This document shows positions 45,665-54,158 of a stretch of 64,000 nt of DNA, piece by piece (position 1 is the stretch's first letter; each line of letters begins with the position of its first letter). The DNA comes from Aliihoeflea sp. 40Bstr573 (GTDB lineage: Bacteria; Pseudomonadota; Alphaproteobacteria; Rhizobiales; Rhizobiaceae): contig NZ_JAAAMH010000006.1 in the NCBI RefSeq assembly GCF_024105655.1, positions 124,001 through 188,000 of the forward strand, read 5' to 3'. The translations under genes were made by a program, and so were the position numbers. The notes beneath the pieces are model-generated. The model worked only from the letters and a program-made list of their open reading frames with translations, did not search any database and had not been told where the DNA came from.

Positions 45665-47605
45665 ATGAATTCTGCCAATGAGAGCCGTTCGCAGGGCGGT
45701 CTGCCCGAAGCAGTGTGGCGGCCGCTGAGCGGTCTCCTCGCCGTGTGTCTGACGGTGCTCGCGATTGCCTGGGCGCTCGCCCTGCCGCGCACGCTGGGCA
45801 TCGCTTTCTACCCGCAGCAGTTCATGAGCGCGATCCTCGCGCTGGCGCTGCCGATTGCATTCCTGATGCTGCCGGCGAGACGCGATGCCGAGCGAACGGT
45901 CGTGCCCTGGTATGATTGCATCGCGGCCGTGCTCTCCTTCGCAGCGCTCGCCTATGTCACCTGGAACTATTCGGCGATCGTCAACCTGATCTTCGCTGGC
46001 CCGCCGCAAGCCTATGTGCCGGGCGTCATCATCATCCTGCTTCTGCTCGAAGCCGTGCGCCGCGCCGCCGGCTGGGCGCTCGTCATCATCATCGCCGTCT
46101 TCCTGTTCTATGGGCTTTTCGGCGACCTCTTCCCCGGCCGCCTCGCGGGCCGTCCGCAGGACTGGGAACGGCTCGCGGGCTACATGGCTCTCGATTCGAA
46201 CGGCATTCTGGGCCTGCCGCTATCGATTGCGGCAACGGTGGTCGTCACCTTCATCCTGTTCGGCAATCTGCTCGCCGCCACCGGCGGCTCGAAATTCTTC
46301 ACCGACGCCGCACTTCTCGGCATGGGCCGCTTTCGCGGCGGATCGATGAAGATTGCCGTCGTCGCCTCAGCGCTTTTCGGCTCGATCTCGGGCTCGGCCG
46401 TCGCCAACGTGGTGGCCACCGGCATCGTCACCATTCCGATGATCAAGCGCGATGGCTATCCGGCACATAAGGCCGGCGCGATCGAGGCGGTCGCCTCCAC
46501 CGGCGGCCAGATGATGCCGCCCGTCATGGGCGCCGCTGCCTTTCTGATGGCCGAATTCCTGCAGATGTCCTATGCGCAGGTCGTCATCGCCGCGATCGTT
46601 CCTTCGCTGCTCTACTACGCCGCCCTGTTCATCCAGGCTGATCTCGACGCCGCCCGCCTCGGCATCTCCCGCGTGGACAAGTCCGAGATTCCAGAACGCA
46701 AGATCGTGCGCGGCGGCGGGCATTTCATTCTCGGCTTCGCCGTCCTGATCTATGGCTTGTTCGCACTGAACTGGCAGCCGGAACGCGCCGCGCTCGTCGC
46801 CTGCCTCGTGGTCATCGCGACCGCGCTCGCCTTTGGCTATCAGTCCAAGCGGCCGAGCCTGCGGCAATTGTGGGAAACGATCCCGCTGACGGGCAAGAAC
46901 GTGGTCGAGATCATCCTGATCTCGGCTGCGGCCGGCATCGTCATCGGCATTCTCAACGTCACCGGCCTGTCGTTCAACCTGACCTATGCGCTGGTGCAGC
47001 TCGGCGGCGGCAACAAGCTGGTGCTGCTCCTGCTTTCGGCGGTCATCTGCATCGTTCTCGGCATGGGTCTGCCGACACTGGGCGTCTACGTGCTGCTTGC
47101 CGCGCTCGTTGCGCCGGCACTGATCGAGGTCGGCATCAACCCGATTGCGGCGCATCTGTTCATCCTCTATCTCGGCATGATGTCGATGATCACCCCGCCG
47201 ATCGCCATCGCCGCCTTCGCCGCCGCCGGCATCGCCCGCGCGTCGGCGATGGCTACCGGTTTCGCGTCGATGAAGTTCGGCTGGGCCGCCTTCGTCATCC
47301 CGTTCCTGTTCGTCTATTCGCCGACGCTGATCATGGTCGGCGAGCCGGTCGACATCGCGGTCGCGATTGTTACCGCGACGCTCGGTGTTTGGCTGATATC
47401 GGCCGCGCTGGCTGGCTTCTTCATGACCAAACTGGCCCCCGTCATGCGGATTGCCTTCGCGATGTTCGGCCTTCTGGCGCTGATCCCGGCCGGGACTTTC
47501 GCGGGCGCCGAATATACCGACATCGTCGGTGTGATTGGCGGCGTCGTGCTGATGATCGCCGACTGGCGGCGTTCGCGCAGCCTCACCCCACAGGCGGTGT
47601 CTTGA
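45665..47605 (+). CDS. TRAP transporter permease with fused 4TM and 12TM domains
   Basis: A 646-residue inner-membrane protein with about sixteen or more helices. The DctQ-like small domain and the DctM-like large domain are fused, as usual for TAXI systems. The DctM signature segments are visible: TGGSKFFTDAALLGMGRFRGG, SALFGSISGSAVANVVATG, ASTGGQMMPPVMGAAAFLMAEF and GMGLPTLGVYVLLA. The ATG at 45665 is preferred over the preceding GTG. The stop overlaps the IclR start, so the regulator is translated from the same message. Confidence 0.93.
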   Translation: MNSANESRSQGGLPEAVWRPLSGLLAVCLTVLAIAWALALPRTLGIAFYPQQFMSAILALALPIAFLMLPARRDAERTVVPWYDCIAAVLSFAALAYVTWNYSAIVNLIFAGPPQAYVPGVIIILLLLEAVRRAAGWALVIIIAVFLFYGLFGDLFPGRLAGRPQDWERLAGYMALDSNGILGLPLSIAATVVVTFILFGNLLAATGGSKFFTDAALLGMGRFRGGSMKIAVVASALFGSISGSAVANVVATGIVTIPMIKRDGYPAHKAGAIEAVASTGGQMMPPVMGAAAFLMAEFLQMSYAQVVIAAIVPSLLYYAALFIQADLDAARLGISRVDKSEIPERKIVRGGGHFILGFAVLIYGLFALNWQPERAALVACLVVIATALAFGYQSKRPSLRQLWETIPLTGKNVVEIILISAAAGIVIGILNVTGLSFNLTYALVQLGGGNKLVLLLLSAVICIVLGMGLPTLGVYVLLAALVAPALIEVGINPIAAHLFILYLGMMSMITPPIAIAAFAAAGIARASAMATGFASMKFGWAAFVIPFLFVYSPTLIMVGEPVDIAVAIVTATLGVWLISAALAGFFMTKLAPVMRIAFAMFGLLALIPAGTFAGAEYTDIVGVIGGVVLMIADWRRSRSLTPQAVS

Positions 47606-48390
47606 CGAAACCGGCGGGCAACAGTCTGGAAAAGGTCCTCGCGGTCCTCGAAGTCTTCAGCGAGGACCGCCTGGAATGGACGCCCGAGGAACTGATGGAA
47701 GAACTGGGCTACAGCCGGCCCACCCTCTACCGATATCTCAAGACGCTGAAAGAGGCGGGGCTTCTCACCTCGATGCCGAACACCGGCTTCACGCTCGGCC
47801 CGAAAGTGGTCGAGATGGACTATCTGATGCGCAAATCCGACCGGCTGATCATCAACGGCACGGCGCATCTCAAGAATCTCACTTCGAAATACCGCTGCAC
47901 GGCGCTCCTGGTGCGCTGGTACGGCAACCGGCTGCTCTGCGTCGACTCCGACACCTCCACGAAGAACCCGCTCTCCTCCTATCCGCGCGGGCGACCGATG
48001 CCGCTGGGACGCGGCGCAATCGCGCGTTCGATCATGGCTTTCCTGCCGCGCAGGCATCTCGTGCCGCTGGTCGAGCGGACAATGGACGATCTGCGCGCTG
48101 TTGGCCTCGGCAACAGCGTCGAGGACGTGATGGAGCAGTTGAAGAAGGTCCGGAAGGCGGGCGTCAGTGTCGCTTACGGCGAGGTGACACCCGGCGTCGT
48201 CGGCATTGCCGCACCGGTCTTCGATGCGGGGCGCAGCCCTGTCGCGAGCATCTGCGTGACCATTGCCGGCAATCTCGTCGACGGCGCGGAGATCGAGCGC
48301 ATCGCGGCCGACGTCAAGGCGACAGCGCGGAACGTCTCGGAATCGCTGTTGCGCGGCCGGGCCGAGAACGACGAGAACAAATCTCATTGA
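47602..48390 (+). CDS. IclR-family transcriptional regulator
   Basis: A 262-residue regulator. The winged helix (about residues 5-60) reads SLEKVLAVLEVFSEDRLEWTPEELMEELGYSRPTLYRYLKTL, and the IclR effector domain follows (about 75-250) with GRGAIARSIMAFLP and VAYGEVTPGVVGIAAPVFD. The start is a TTG that overlaps the permease stop as TTGA; no in-frame ATG or GTG is near. Two near-identical palindromes, before the TRAP operon and right over its own stop codon before the amidohydrolase gene, are its probable sites. Effector unknown, perhaps the transported acid. Confidence 0.9.
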   Translation: MTKPAGNSLEKVLAVLEVFSEDRLEWTPEELMEELGYSRPTLYRYLKTLKEAGLLTSMPNTGFTLGPKVVEMDYLMRKSDRLIINGTAHLKNLTSKYRCTALLVRWYGNRLLCVDSDTSTKNPLSSYPRGRPMPLGRGAIARSIMAFLPRRHLVPLVERTMDDLRAVGLGNSVEDVMEQLKKVRKAGVSVAYGEVTPGVVGIAAPVFDAGRSPVASICVTIAGNLVDGAEIERIAADVKATARNVSESLLRGRAENDENKSH

Positions 48391-48399
48391 ATGAGATTT
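48379..48399. promoter_or_regulatory. Operator 2 of the proposed IclR regulon
   Basis: A perfect 21-bp palindrome: arms AAATCTCATT and AATGAGATTT around one central base. It overlaps the IclR stop codon and lies just upstream of a -35-like TTGACT (48404-48409), 59 bp before the amidohydrolase start. Confidence 0.75.
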
Positions 48400-48457
48400 C
48401 TTGTTGACTTGATGGGCGCCGCGAAGGCATCCTCCGGCCATTGCCGAGGGAGGTCCC

Positions 48458-49477
48458 ATGAAGAAGATCGATATTTTCAACCACATCTGGCCGAAACCGT
48501 TTTTCGATGCGCTGATCGCGCATATCGGCGAGATGACCGACATCACAATGCGCTCCGGCGCCGTGCCGATGATGACGGATCTCGACCGCCGCTTCGAAGT
48601 CATGGACAAGTTCGGCGAGGATTACCAGCAGGTGCTTTCGCTTGCCTCGCCGCCGTTGGAAAAGCTGGCCGGACCCGAAAAGGCGCTTGAACTGTCGAAG
48701 ATCGGCTCGGACTCCATGGCCGAACTGTGCCGGAAGTATCCCGAGCGCTTCCCTGCTTTCGTCGGCACCGCCCCGATGAACAATCCCGACGCGCTGGTCG
48801 AGGAATGCCGCCGCGCGGTCGAGGACCTGGGCGCGGCCGGCATGCAGATCTTCACCAACATCGCCGGAAACCCGGTCGATCTGCCGGAATACGAGCCGTT
48901 CTTCGAATATATGGCAAAGGCCGGCAAGCCGGTCTGGCTGCACCCGGCGCGCGGCGAGAATTTCGCCGACTACAAGAACGAAAGCCGGTCTGAATACGAG
49001 ATCTGGTGGACCTTCGGCTGGCCATACGAGACCTCGGCCGCGATGGCGCGCATGGTCTTCTCGCGGTTCTTCGACAAGTTCGAGGGACTGAAAGTCCTCA
49101 CCCACCATGCCGGCGGCATGATCCCCTTCTTCGAGGGCCGCGTCGGCCCCGGCTGGGACCAGATGGGCAAGCGCACGACGGACCGCGACCTGGCGGCCGT
49201 GCGCAAGGCGCTGAAGCGCCCGCATCTCGACTACTTCAAGGAGTTCTATGCCGATACGGCCTCGTTCGGTTCGGCCAAGGCGATCGAGCATGCGATCGAG
49301 TTCTTCGGCGAGGACCGGGTGATGTTCGCTTCCGACGCGCCCTTCGATCCCGAAGGCGGGCCAATGTACATTCGCGAGACGATCCGCATCCTCGAGGAAC
49401 TCGACATCTCCGACGAGCTGCGCGCCAAGCTCTTCGAGGGCAATGCGCGCAAGTTCCTGGGGCTCGGCGCGGCATGA
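48458..49477 (+). CDS. Amidohydrolase-family protein (ACMSD-like decarboxylase/hydrolase)
   Basis: A 339-residue TIM-barrel protein of the amidohydrolase_2 family, which holds ACMSD, gamma-resorcylate decarboxylase and related ring-acid enzymes. Metal or catalytic residues visible are H9, the His in VWLHPARGE, the His pair in LTHHAGGM and the Asp in MFASDAPFDPE. The first His of the usual HXH motif is replaced (DIFNHIWP), so metal binding may differ. I recall this variant as a regular subfamily, not a defect. It is followed by the aldehyde dehydrogenase with an ATGA overlap. Confidence 0.85.
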   Translation: MKKIDIFNHIWPKPFFDALIAHIGEMTDITMRSGAVPMMTDLDRRFEVMDKFGEDYQQVLSLASPPLEKLAGPEKALELSKIGSDSMAELCRKYPERFPAFVGTAPMNNPDALVEECRRAVEDLGAAGMQIFTNIAGNPVDLPEYEPFFEYMAKAGKPVWLHPARGENFADYKNESRSEYEIWWTFGWPYETSAAMARMVFSRFFDKFEGLKVLTHHAGGMIPFFEGRVGPGWDQMGKRTTDRDLAAVRKALKRPHLDYFKEFYADTASFGSAKAIEHAIEFFGEDRVMFASDAPFDPEGGPMYIRETIRILEELDISDELRAKLFEGNARKFLGLGAA

Positions 49478-50913
49478 CGACCGCACTCAACTATATCGGC
49501 GGCGAATGGGTGAAGGGCGCGGGCGCGCGCGACAGCCTGAACCCCGCCGACGGCAGCGTGCTCGGCACTTATGAGCCGGGCACCAGGGCCCTCGCCGACC
49601 AGGCCGCGGCGCTCGCCCGCGAAACCTTCGAAACGACCGGCTGGGCCTCGTCGCCGCGCTTGCGCGCGGCGGTGCTGTTCGAATTCGCCGACAGGCTGGA
49701 AGCGGCGAAGGAGGAAATCGCGGACCTTGTCGTTGCCGAGAACGGCAAGCTGAGGCGCGAGGCGCTCGGCGAGACGATGGGAGCGATTTCGGAGATCCGC
49801 TACTACGCGGGTCTCGCGCGCACCGTGCTCGGCCGCACGCTCGAGACGATGCCCGGCAATTTCTCGATGATGAATCGCGAGGCGGCAGGTGTCGCGGCGA
49901 TCATCGTGCCATGGAACGCGCCGGTGACGCTGCTTGCGCGCTCGCTGGCCCCGGCGCTCGCCGCCGGCTGCACGACCGTGATCAAGCCCGCGCCGCAGAC
50001 GCCGCTGATCCACGCGCGGATCATGCGCTGCCTTGCCGAATGCCCGTCGCTGCCGAAAGGCGTCGTCAATTCGGTCAACGAGCAGGGCTCTGAAGTCGGC
50101 GAGGCACTGGTGGCGTCGAGCGACATCGACGTCATCTCGTTCACCGGATCGAGCGCGACCGGCAAGCGCATCATGGCGGGCGCGGCTCCGACCTTGAAGC
50201 GCCTGTCGCTCGAACTCGGCGGCAAGGCGCCGGCAACCGTCTTCGCCGATGCTGATCTCGACCAGGCCGTGCGCGAACTGACCGGCGGCTCGCTGGTGAT
50301 GGCAGGGCAGATCTGCGTCGCAGCAGCGCGATTCCTGGTCGAGAAGTCCGTCGCGAAGGAGTTCACCGACCGGATCAAGGCGGCGTTCTCGGCAGTGAAG
50401 GTCGGGCCGGGCGGCGATGCCCAAAGCCAGATGGGCTCGCTCATCGACATCGGCAATCGCGACCGCGTCTCGCGGCTGATCGAACAGGCTGGCGACGAGG
50501 GCGAGTTGGTGCTGAAGGGTGGCGTTCCCGATGGGGCGTTGTCAAAGGGCGCCTTCCTGACCCCGACGCTCTTCACGATCGACGATGTCGCCTCGCCGCT
50601 GGTGCAAGAAGAACTCTTCGGCCCGATCGTCTCGATAGAGACCTTCGAGAGCGAGGCGGAAGCCGCCAGGAAGGCAAACGCGACGGAATATGGCCTTGCC
50701 GCCAGCGTCTTCACGCGTGACCTCAATCGGGCGATGCGCATGTCGCGCGCCGTTCGCGCCGGCACGGTCTGGCTCAACTGCCATGGGCGCCTTTTCGCCG
50801 AGGGCGAGACCGGCGGCTATCGCCAGTCGGGCCTCGGCCGGCTCCACGGCGTCGAGGGGCTGAACGATTTTCTCGAAACCAAGCATGTCTATCTCGAGGC
50901 CGGCGCGATCTGA
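49474..50913 (+). CDS. NAD(P)-dependent aldehyde dehydrogenase
   Basis: A 479-residue member of the ALDH superfamily. The oxyanion Asn lies in IVPWNAPVTLL, the NAD motif is FTGSSATGKRI, the general base Glu is in LELGGKAP, and the nucleophile Cys is in GQICVAAAR. EELFGPIVSI is the C-terminal signature. Many relatives oxidise aromatic or semialdehyde intermediates such as vanillin, salicylaldehyde or muconic semialdehydes. The start is fixed by the ATGA overlap with the preceding stop. It should oxidise the aldehyde made by a neighbouring enzyme, perhaps the TPP-dependent one. Confidence 0.93.
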   Translation: MTTALNYIGGEWVKGAGARDSLNPADGSVLGTYEPGTRALADQAAALARETFETTGWASSPRLRAAVLFEFADRLEAAKEEIADLVVAENGKLRREALGETMGAISEIRYYAGLARTVLGRTLETMPGNFSMMNREAAGVAAIIVPWNAPVTLLARSLAPALAAGCTTVIKPAPQTPLIHARIMRCLAECPSLPKGVVNSVNEQGSEVGEALVASSDIDVISFTGSSATGKRIMAGAAPTLKRLSLELGGKAPATVFADADLDQAVRELTGGSLVMAGQICVAAARFLVEKSVAKEFTDRIKAAFSAVKVGPGGDAQSQMGSLIDIGNRDRVSRLIEQAGDEGELVLKGGVPDGALSKGAFLTPTLFTIDDVASPLVQEELFGPIVSIETFESEAEAARKANATEYGLAASVFTRDLNRAMRMSRAVRAGTVWLNCHGRLFAEGETGGYRQSGLGRLHGVEGLNDFLETKHVYLEAGAI

Positions 50914-50931
50914 TCGCGCCGACCCGATGCA

Positions 50932-52530
50932 ATGAATGAACGGAAAATGATGACGGGCGAAATGGAACGGCAAGCGGATGTTGTGGTCGTCGGCGGCGGA
51001 CCAGTCGGTACGGGGCTGGCTATCGAGCTTGGCCAGCGCGGCATCCGGACGATCGTCGTCGAGCGCTATCCAACGCCGCAGCGCGTGCCGAAGGGCCAGA
51101 ACCTGACGCAGCGCACCATGGAGCATTTCCATTTCTGGGGCGCGGAAAAGGAGCTGCGCGCCGCGCGCACCGTGCCGAAAGAATACGGGATCGGCGGCCT
51201 CACCGCCTACGGCACGCTTCTCGGCGACTATCACTATGACTGGCTGCAGCGCGAGCTCGTGCGGCCCTACTACTTCACCGACAATGAGCGGCTGCCGCAA
51301 TATGCAACCGAGGACGTTCTGCGCGCGCGTGCGGCCGAGATCGACGCCGTCGAGACGCTCTACGGCTATTCCGGCGAGGCGATCGAGGAAGATGAGGGCG
51401 GGGTGACGGTGACAGCCGCGCCGCGTGATGGCGGAGCGCCGGTGAAGGTCCGCGCGCGCTATCTCGTCGGCTGCGACGGCAGCAAGTCTGCCGTGCGCGA
51501 CATGGCCGGCATCACGCAGACCCGTTCGGACCACGACAGGTTGATGGTGCTGCTCGTCTTCCGCTCGACGGGGCTCCACGAGCTCTTGAAGCGCTTTCCC
51601 GGCAAGTCGTTCTACAACGTTCTGCACCCGGATCTGAAAGGGTACTGGCAGTTTTTCGGCCGCGTCGATCTCGGCAATACCTGGTTTTTCCATGCGCCGG
51701 TGCCGGCCGACACGACCAAGGACAATTTCGACTTCACCGGCTATCTGCATCGCGCGGTGGGTGCGGCATTCGACGTCGAGTTCGAGCATATCGGCTTCTG
51801 GGACTTGCGCGTCGCGATTGCCGACAGCTACCGCACGGGCAATGTGTTCATTGCCGGAGACGCCGCGCACAGCCATCCGCCCTATGGCGGCTACGGCATC
51901 AATACCGGCTTCGAAGACGCGCGGAATCTCGGCTGGAAGATCGCTGCGACGCTGCAGGGCTGGGGCGGCGAGAACCTGCTCGACAGCTATGATGCCGAGC
52001 GCCGCCCGGTCTTCGCCTCGACGGCGAAGGATTTCATCGAAAAGGCGATCGAGAGCGACCGGGCCTTCCTCGAAACGCATGACCCCGATTGCGACCGCGC
52101 GGCCTTCGAGCGCGAATGGACGGCGCGGGGATCGGGCGCGCGCGACGAGGTCAACGCCTTCGAGCCGAACTATCGCGGTTCGCCGATTGTGACAGGCGCG
52201 GGCGGGCAGACCAACGCCATTGGCGGCCACACCTTCAAGGCGCGGCCCGGGCACCATCTGGCGCCGCGGAAAATGTCGAATGGCGAAAACGTCTATGACC
52301 GGCTGGGATCTGGCTTCACGCTTCTGGCACTCGGCGGTGAAGACGGTGTCGAGCGTTTCGAGGCCGCGGCGGACGAAGCGGGTATCCCGCTGACGATTGT
52401 CATGGACGATGCAGCGGGCGAGACGTCCGATTACGGAGCGCGATACGTGCTCGTGCGACCCGACCAGTTCGTCGCCTTTGCGGGCGATGCGCTTTCCCCG
52501 GACCTGCTCGTCCACGCTACGGGACGCTGA
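50932..52530 (+). CDS. FAD-dependent aromatic monooxygenase (PheA/TfdB family)
   Basis: A 532-residue flavoprotein hydroxylase. The FAD-binding GXGXXG reads VVVVGGGPVGTGLAIEL at about residue 17, the DG motif is LVGCDGSKSAVRDMAG, and the second FAD motif is GNVFIAGDAAHSHPP. The C-terminal thioredoxin-like domain is short (about 440-530). The family hydroxylates phenols, hydroxybenzoates and related rings with NAD(P)H and oxygen. Presence with a TRAP importer, amidohydrolase and ALDH supports breakdown of an aromatic acid. A strong hairpin terminator follows 22 bp after the stop. Confidence 0.9.
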   Translation: MNERKMMTGEMERQADVVVVGGGPVGTGLAIELGQRGIRTIVVERYPTPQRVPKGQNLTQRTMEHFHFWGAEKELRAARTVPKEYGIGGLTAYGTLLGDYHYDWLQRELVRPYYFTDNERLPQYATEDVLRARAAEIDAVETLYGYSGEAIEEDEGGVTVTAAPRDGGAPVKVRARYLVGCDGSKSAVRDMAGITQTRSDHDRLMVLLVFRSTGLHELLKRFPGKSFYNVLHPDLKGYWQFFGRVDLGNTWFFHAPVPADTTKDNFDFTGYLHRAVGAAFDVEFEHIGFWDLRVAIADSYRTGNVFIAGDAAHSHPPYGGYGINTGFEDARNLGWKIAATLQGWGGENLLDSYDAERRPVFASTAKDFIEKAIESDRAFLETHDPDCDRAAFEREWTARGSGARDEVNAFEPNYRGSPIVTGAGGQTNAIGGHTFKARPGHHLAPRKMSNGENVYDRLGSGFTLLALGGEDGVERFEAAADEAGIPLTIVMDDAAGETSDYGARYVLVRPDQFVAFAGDALSPDLLVHATGR

Positions 52531-52551
52531 TCAAGACTTCTGAAGAAAGAG

Positions 52552-52579
52552 GGGCGCGGAACCTTCCGGTTTCGCGCCC
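52552..52579. terminator. Terminator between monooxygenase and hydantoinase genes
   Basis: Twelve-bp arms GGGCGCGGAACC and GGTTTCGCGCCC (one G-T wobble) around a TTCC loop, followed by ATTTTC. It separates the convergent IclR-regulon transcript from the hydantoinase operon. Confidence 0.85.
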
Positions 52580-52601
52580 ATTTTCGTCATTGCAGGCCGT
52601 G

Positions 52602-54158
52602 TCAGGCGACCTTGCGCTTCTCGCTGAAGGCGATGTCTCCGACGACGCGCGCGCGCACACGGCGGGCGTCGCCCGGCAGATAGGCGATCGGAATGTCTTC
52701 GGTGTCGAGCGTGGTGATCGTGCCGGGCTGCGCACCGGCCTCGATCGCACGCTCGCGCGCCAGCTTCTCGGCCTCGGCAATGGCCGCATCGCGCGAGAGG
52801 CCGGAAAACACCTGATCCACTTCGCCGGAAACCTGCGCCATTGCCGCGCCGAGCGCGTTGGCGACGCCGGCATGCTCGACGCGCAGCACTTCGCGCACGC
52901 CGGCGAGCTTCTCGGGAATGAGGAAAGAGCCGCCGCCGACCGCGATGAGCTGAACGCCCTCGGCCGAGGTCTTCATGCGGTCGACGCTGTCCTCGACCAT
53001 CTTCTCGATGCGCTTCAGGAGGGTCGAGACGGTGGATGCATCGAGATGCTTCACGCGGTCGCGGTCGCCGATCTCGACAAGCCCGGCGGCCACGGCGACG
53101 TCCGTGGTCGTCAGCGTCGAGCCACCGAATACCAGCGCTTCGCTGGTGATTCGGTAGCCGACGCTGCGCGGTCCGATCGTGCCCCGATCGAGATCGATGA
53201 TGGTGCCGCCGCCAAGCGCCATCGGAAGAAGGTCCGGCATGCGGAAGAGGGTGCGCACGCCGCCCACTTCCACAACGTTGTTGGCTTCGCGCGGAAAACC
53301 GCCAACGAGGCAGCCGATGTCGCTGGTCGTGCCGCCGACGTCGACGACCATGGCTTCCTTGAGGCCGGTCAGGAATGCCGCGCCGCGCATCGAATTGGTC
53401 GGGCCGGAGGCGAAGCTGTAGACCGGGTTCGCGGCCGCGACTTCGGCCAGCACGACGGTGCCGTCGTTCTGCGTCAGGTAGAACGGGGCGTGGACGCCCG
53501 ATTCCTTCAGCGCCTGGCCGAAGGCGCCGACCGTGCGCTGGCCAAGCCCCTGAAGAGCGGCGTTGAGAAGCGTGACGTTCTCGCGTTCCAAAAGCCCGAT
53601 CCGGCCGAGCGTGTGCGACAGGGTAATGCGCGCATCGGGCATGACCTGGCGCACGATCTCGGCCGCCTCGACCTCGCATTCGGTGGTCAGCGGCGAGAAG
53701 AGCGCCGTGATGCCGACCGACTGGATGCCCGCGTCGCGGATCTTCATCGCCGCCTCGCGCACCGCATCGCGGTCGAGCGGGACGAGGGGGCGACCGTCAT
53801 ATTCGTGGCCGCCCTCGACCATGAAGCTCATCGGCTCGACGGATTCGCGCAGGTCGTCCGGCCAGTCCACCATCGGCGGCAGCGAGGCGCCGGCCGGCAT
53901 GGCGATGCGGATTGCGGCGACGCGCTCCAGCCGGGCGCGCTCGACGACTGCATTGGTGAAATGGGTCGTGCCGATCATCACCGCGTCCACCGGCGCAGCG
54001 TGGGCCGGCTGGCTCGCCGTGACGTGGCGGATCGCGTCGACCACGCCCTTCATCACGTCCGACGTGGTGGGGAACTTGATGGCGGAAAGAACGGTCTCGC
54101 CGTCGATGAGGACGGCGTCCGTGTTGGTGCCGCCGACGTCAATGCCGATACGCTTCAT
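52602..54158 (-). CDS. HyuA-type hydantoinase/oxoprolinase family protein
   Basis: A 518-residue protein of the hydantoinase/oxoprolinase A family with an actin-like ATP fold: phosphate-1 is GIDVGGTNTDAVLID and phosphate-2 is VVDVGGTTSDIG. Hydant_A_N (about 4-180) and Hydantoinase_A (about 195-480) domains are both present. Members use ATP to open hydantoin or 5-oxoproline rings. It is shorter than HyuA with its long C-terminal part, and no HyuB gene is present; this short form usually pairs with DUF917, as here. The start overlaps the DUF917 stop as ATGA. Confidence 0.88.
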   Translation of the reverse strand: MKRIGIDVGGTNTDAVLIDGETVLSAIKFPTTSDVMKGVVDAIRHVTASQPAHAAPVDAVMIGTTHFTNAVVERARLERVAAIRIAMPAGASLPPMVDWPDDLRESVEPMSFMVEGGHEYDGRPLVPLDRDAVREAAMKIRDAGIQSVGITALFSPLTTECEVEAAEIVRQVMPDARITLSHTLGRIGLLERENVTLLNAALQGLGQRTVGAFGQALKESGVHAPFYLTQNDGTVVLAEVAAANPVYSFASGPTNSMRGAAFLTGLKEAMVVDVGGTTSDIGCLVGGFPREANNVVEVGGVRTLFRMPDLLPMALGGGTIIDLDRGTIGPRSVGYRITSEALVFGGSTLTTTDVAVAAGLVEIGDRDRVKHLDASTVSTLLKRIEKMVEDSVDRMKTSAEGVQLIAVGGGSFLIPEKLAGVREVLRVEHAGVANALGAAMAQVSGEVDQVFSGLSRDAAIAEAEKLARERAIEAGAQPGTITTLDTEDIPIAYLPGDARRVRARVVGDIAFSEKRKVA

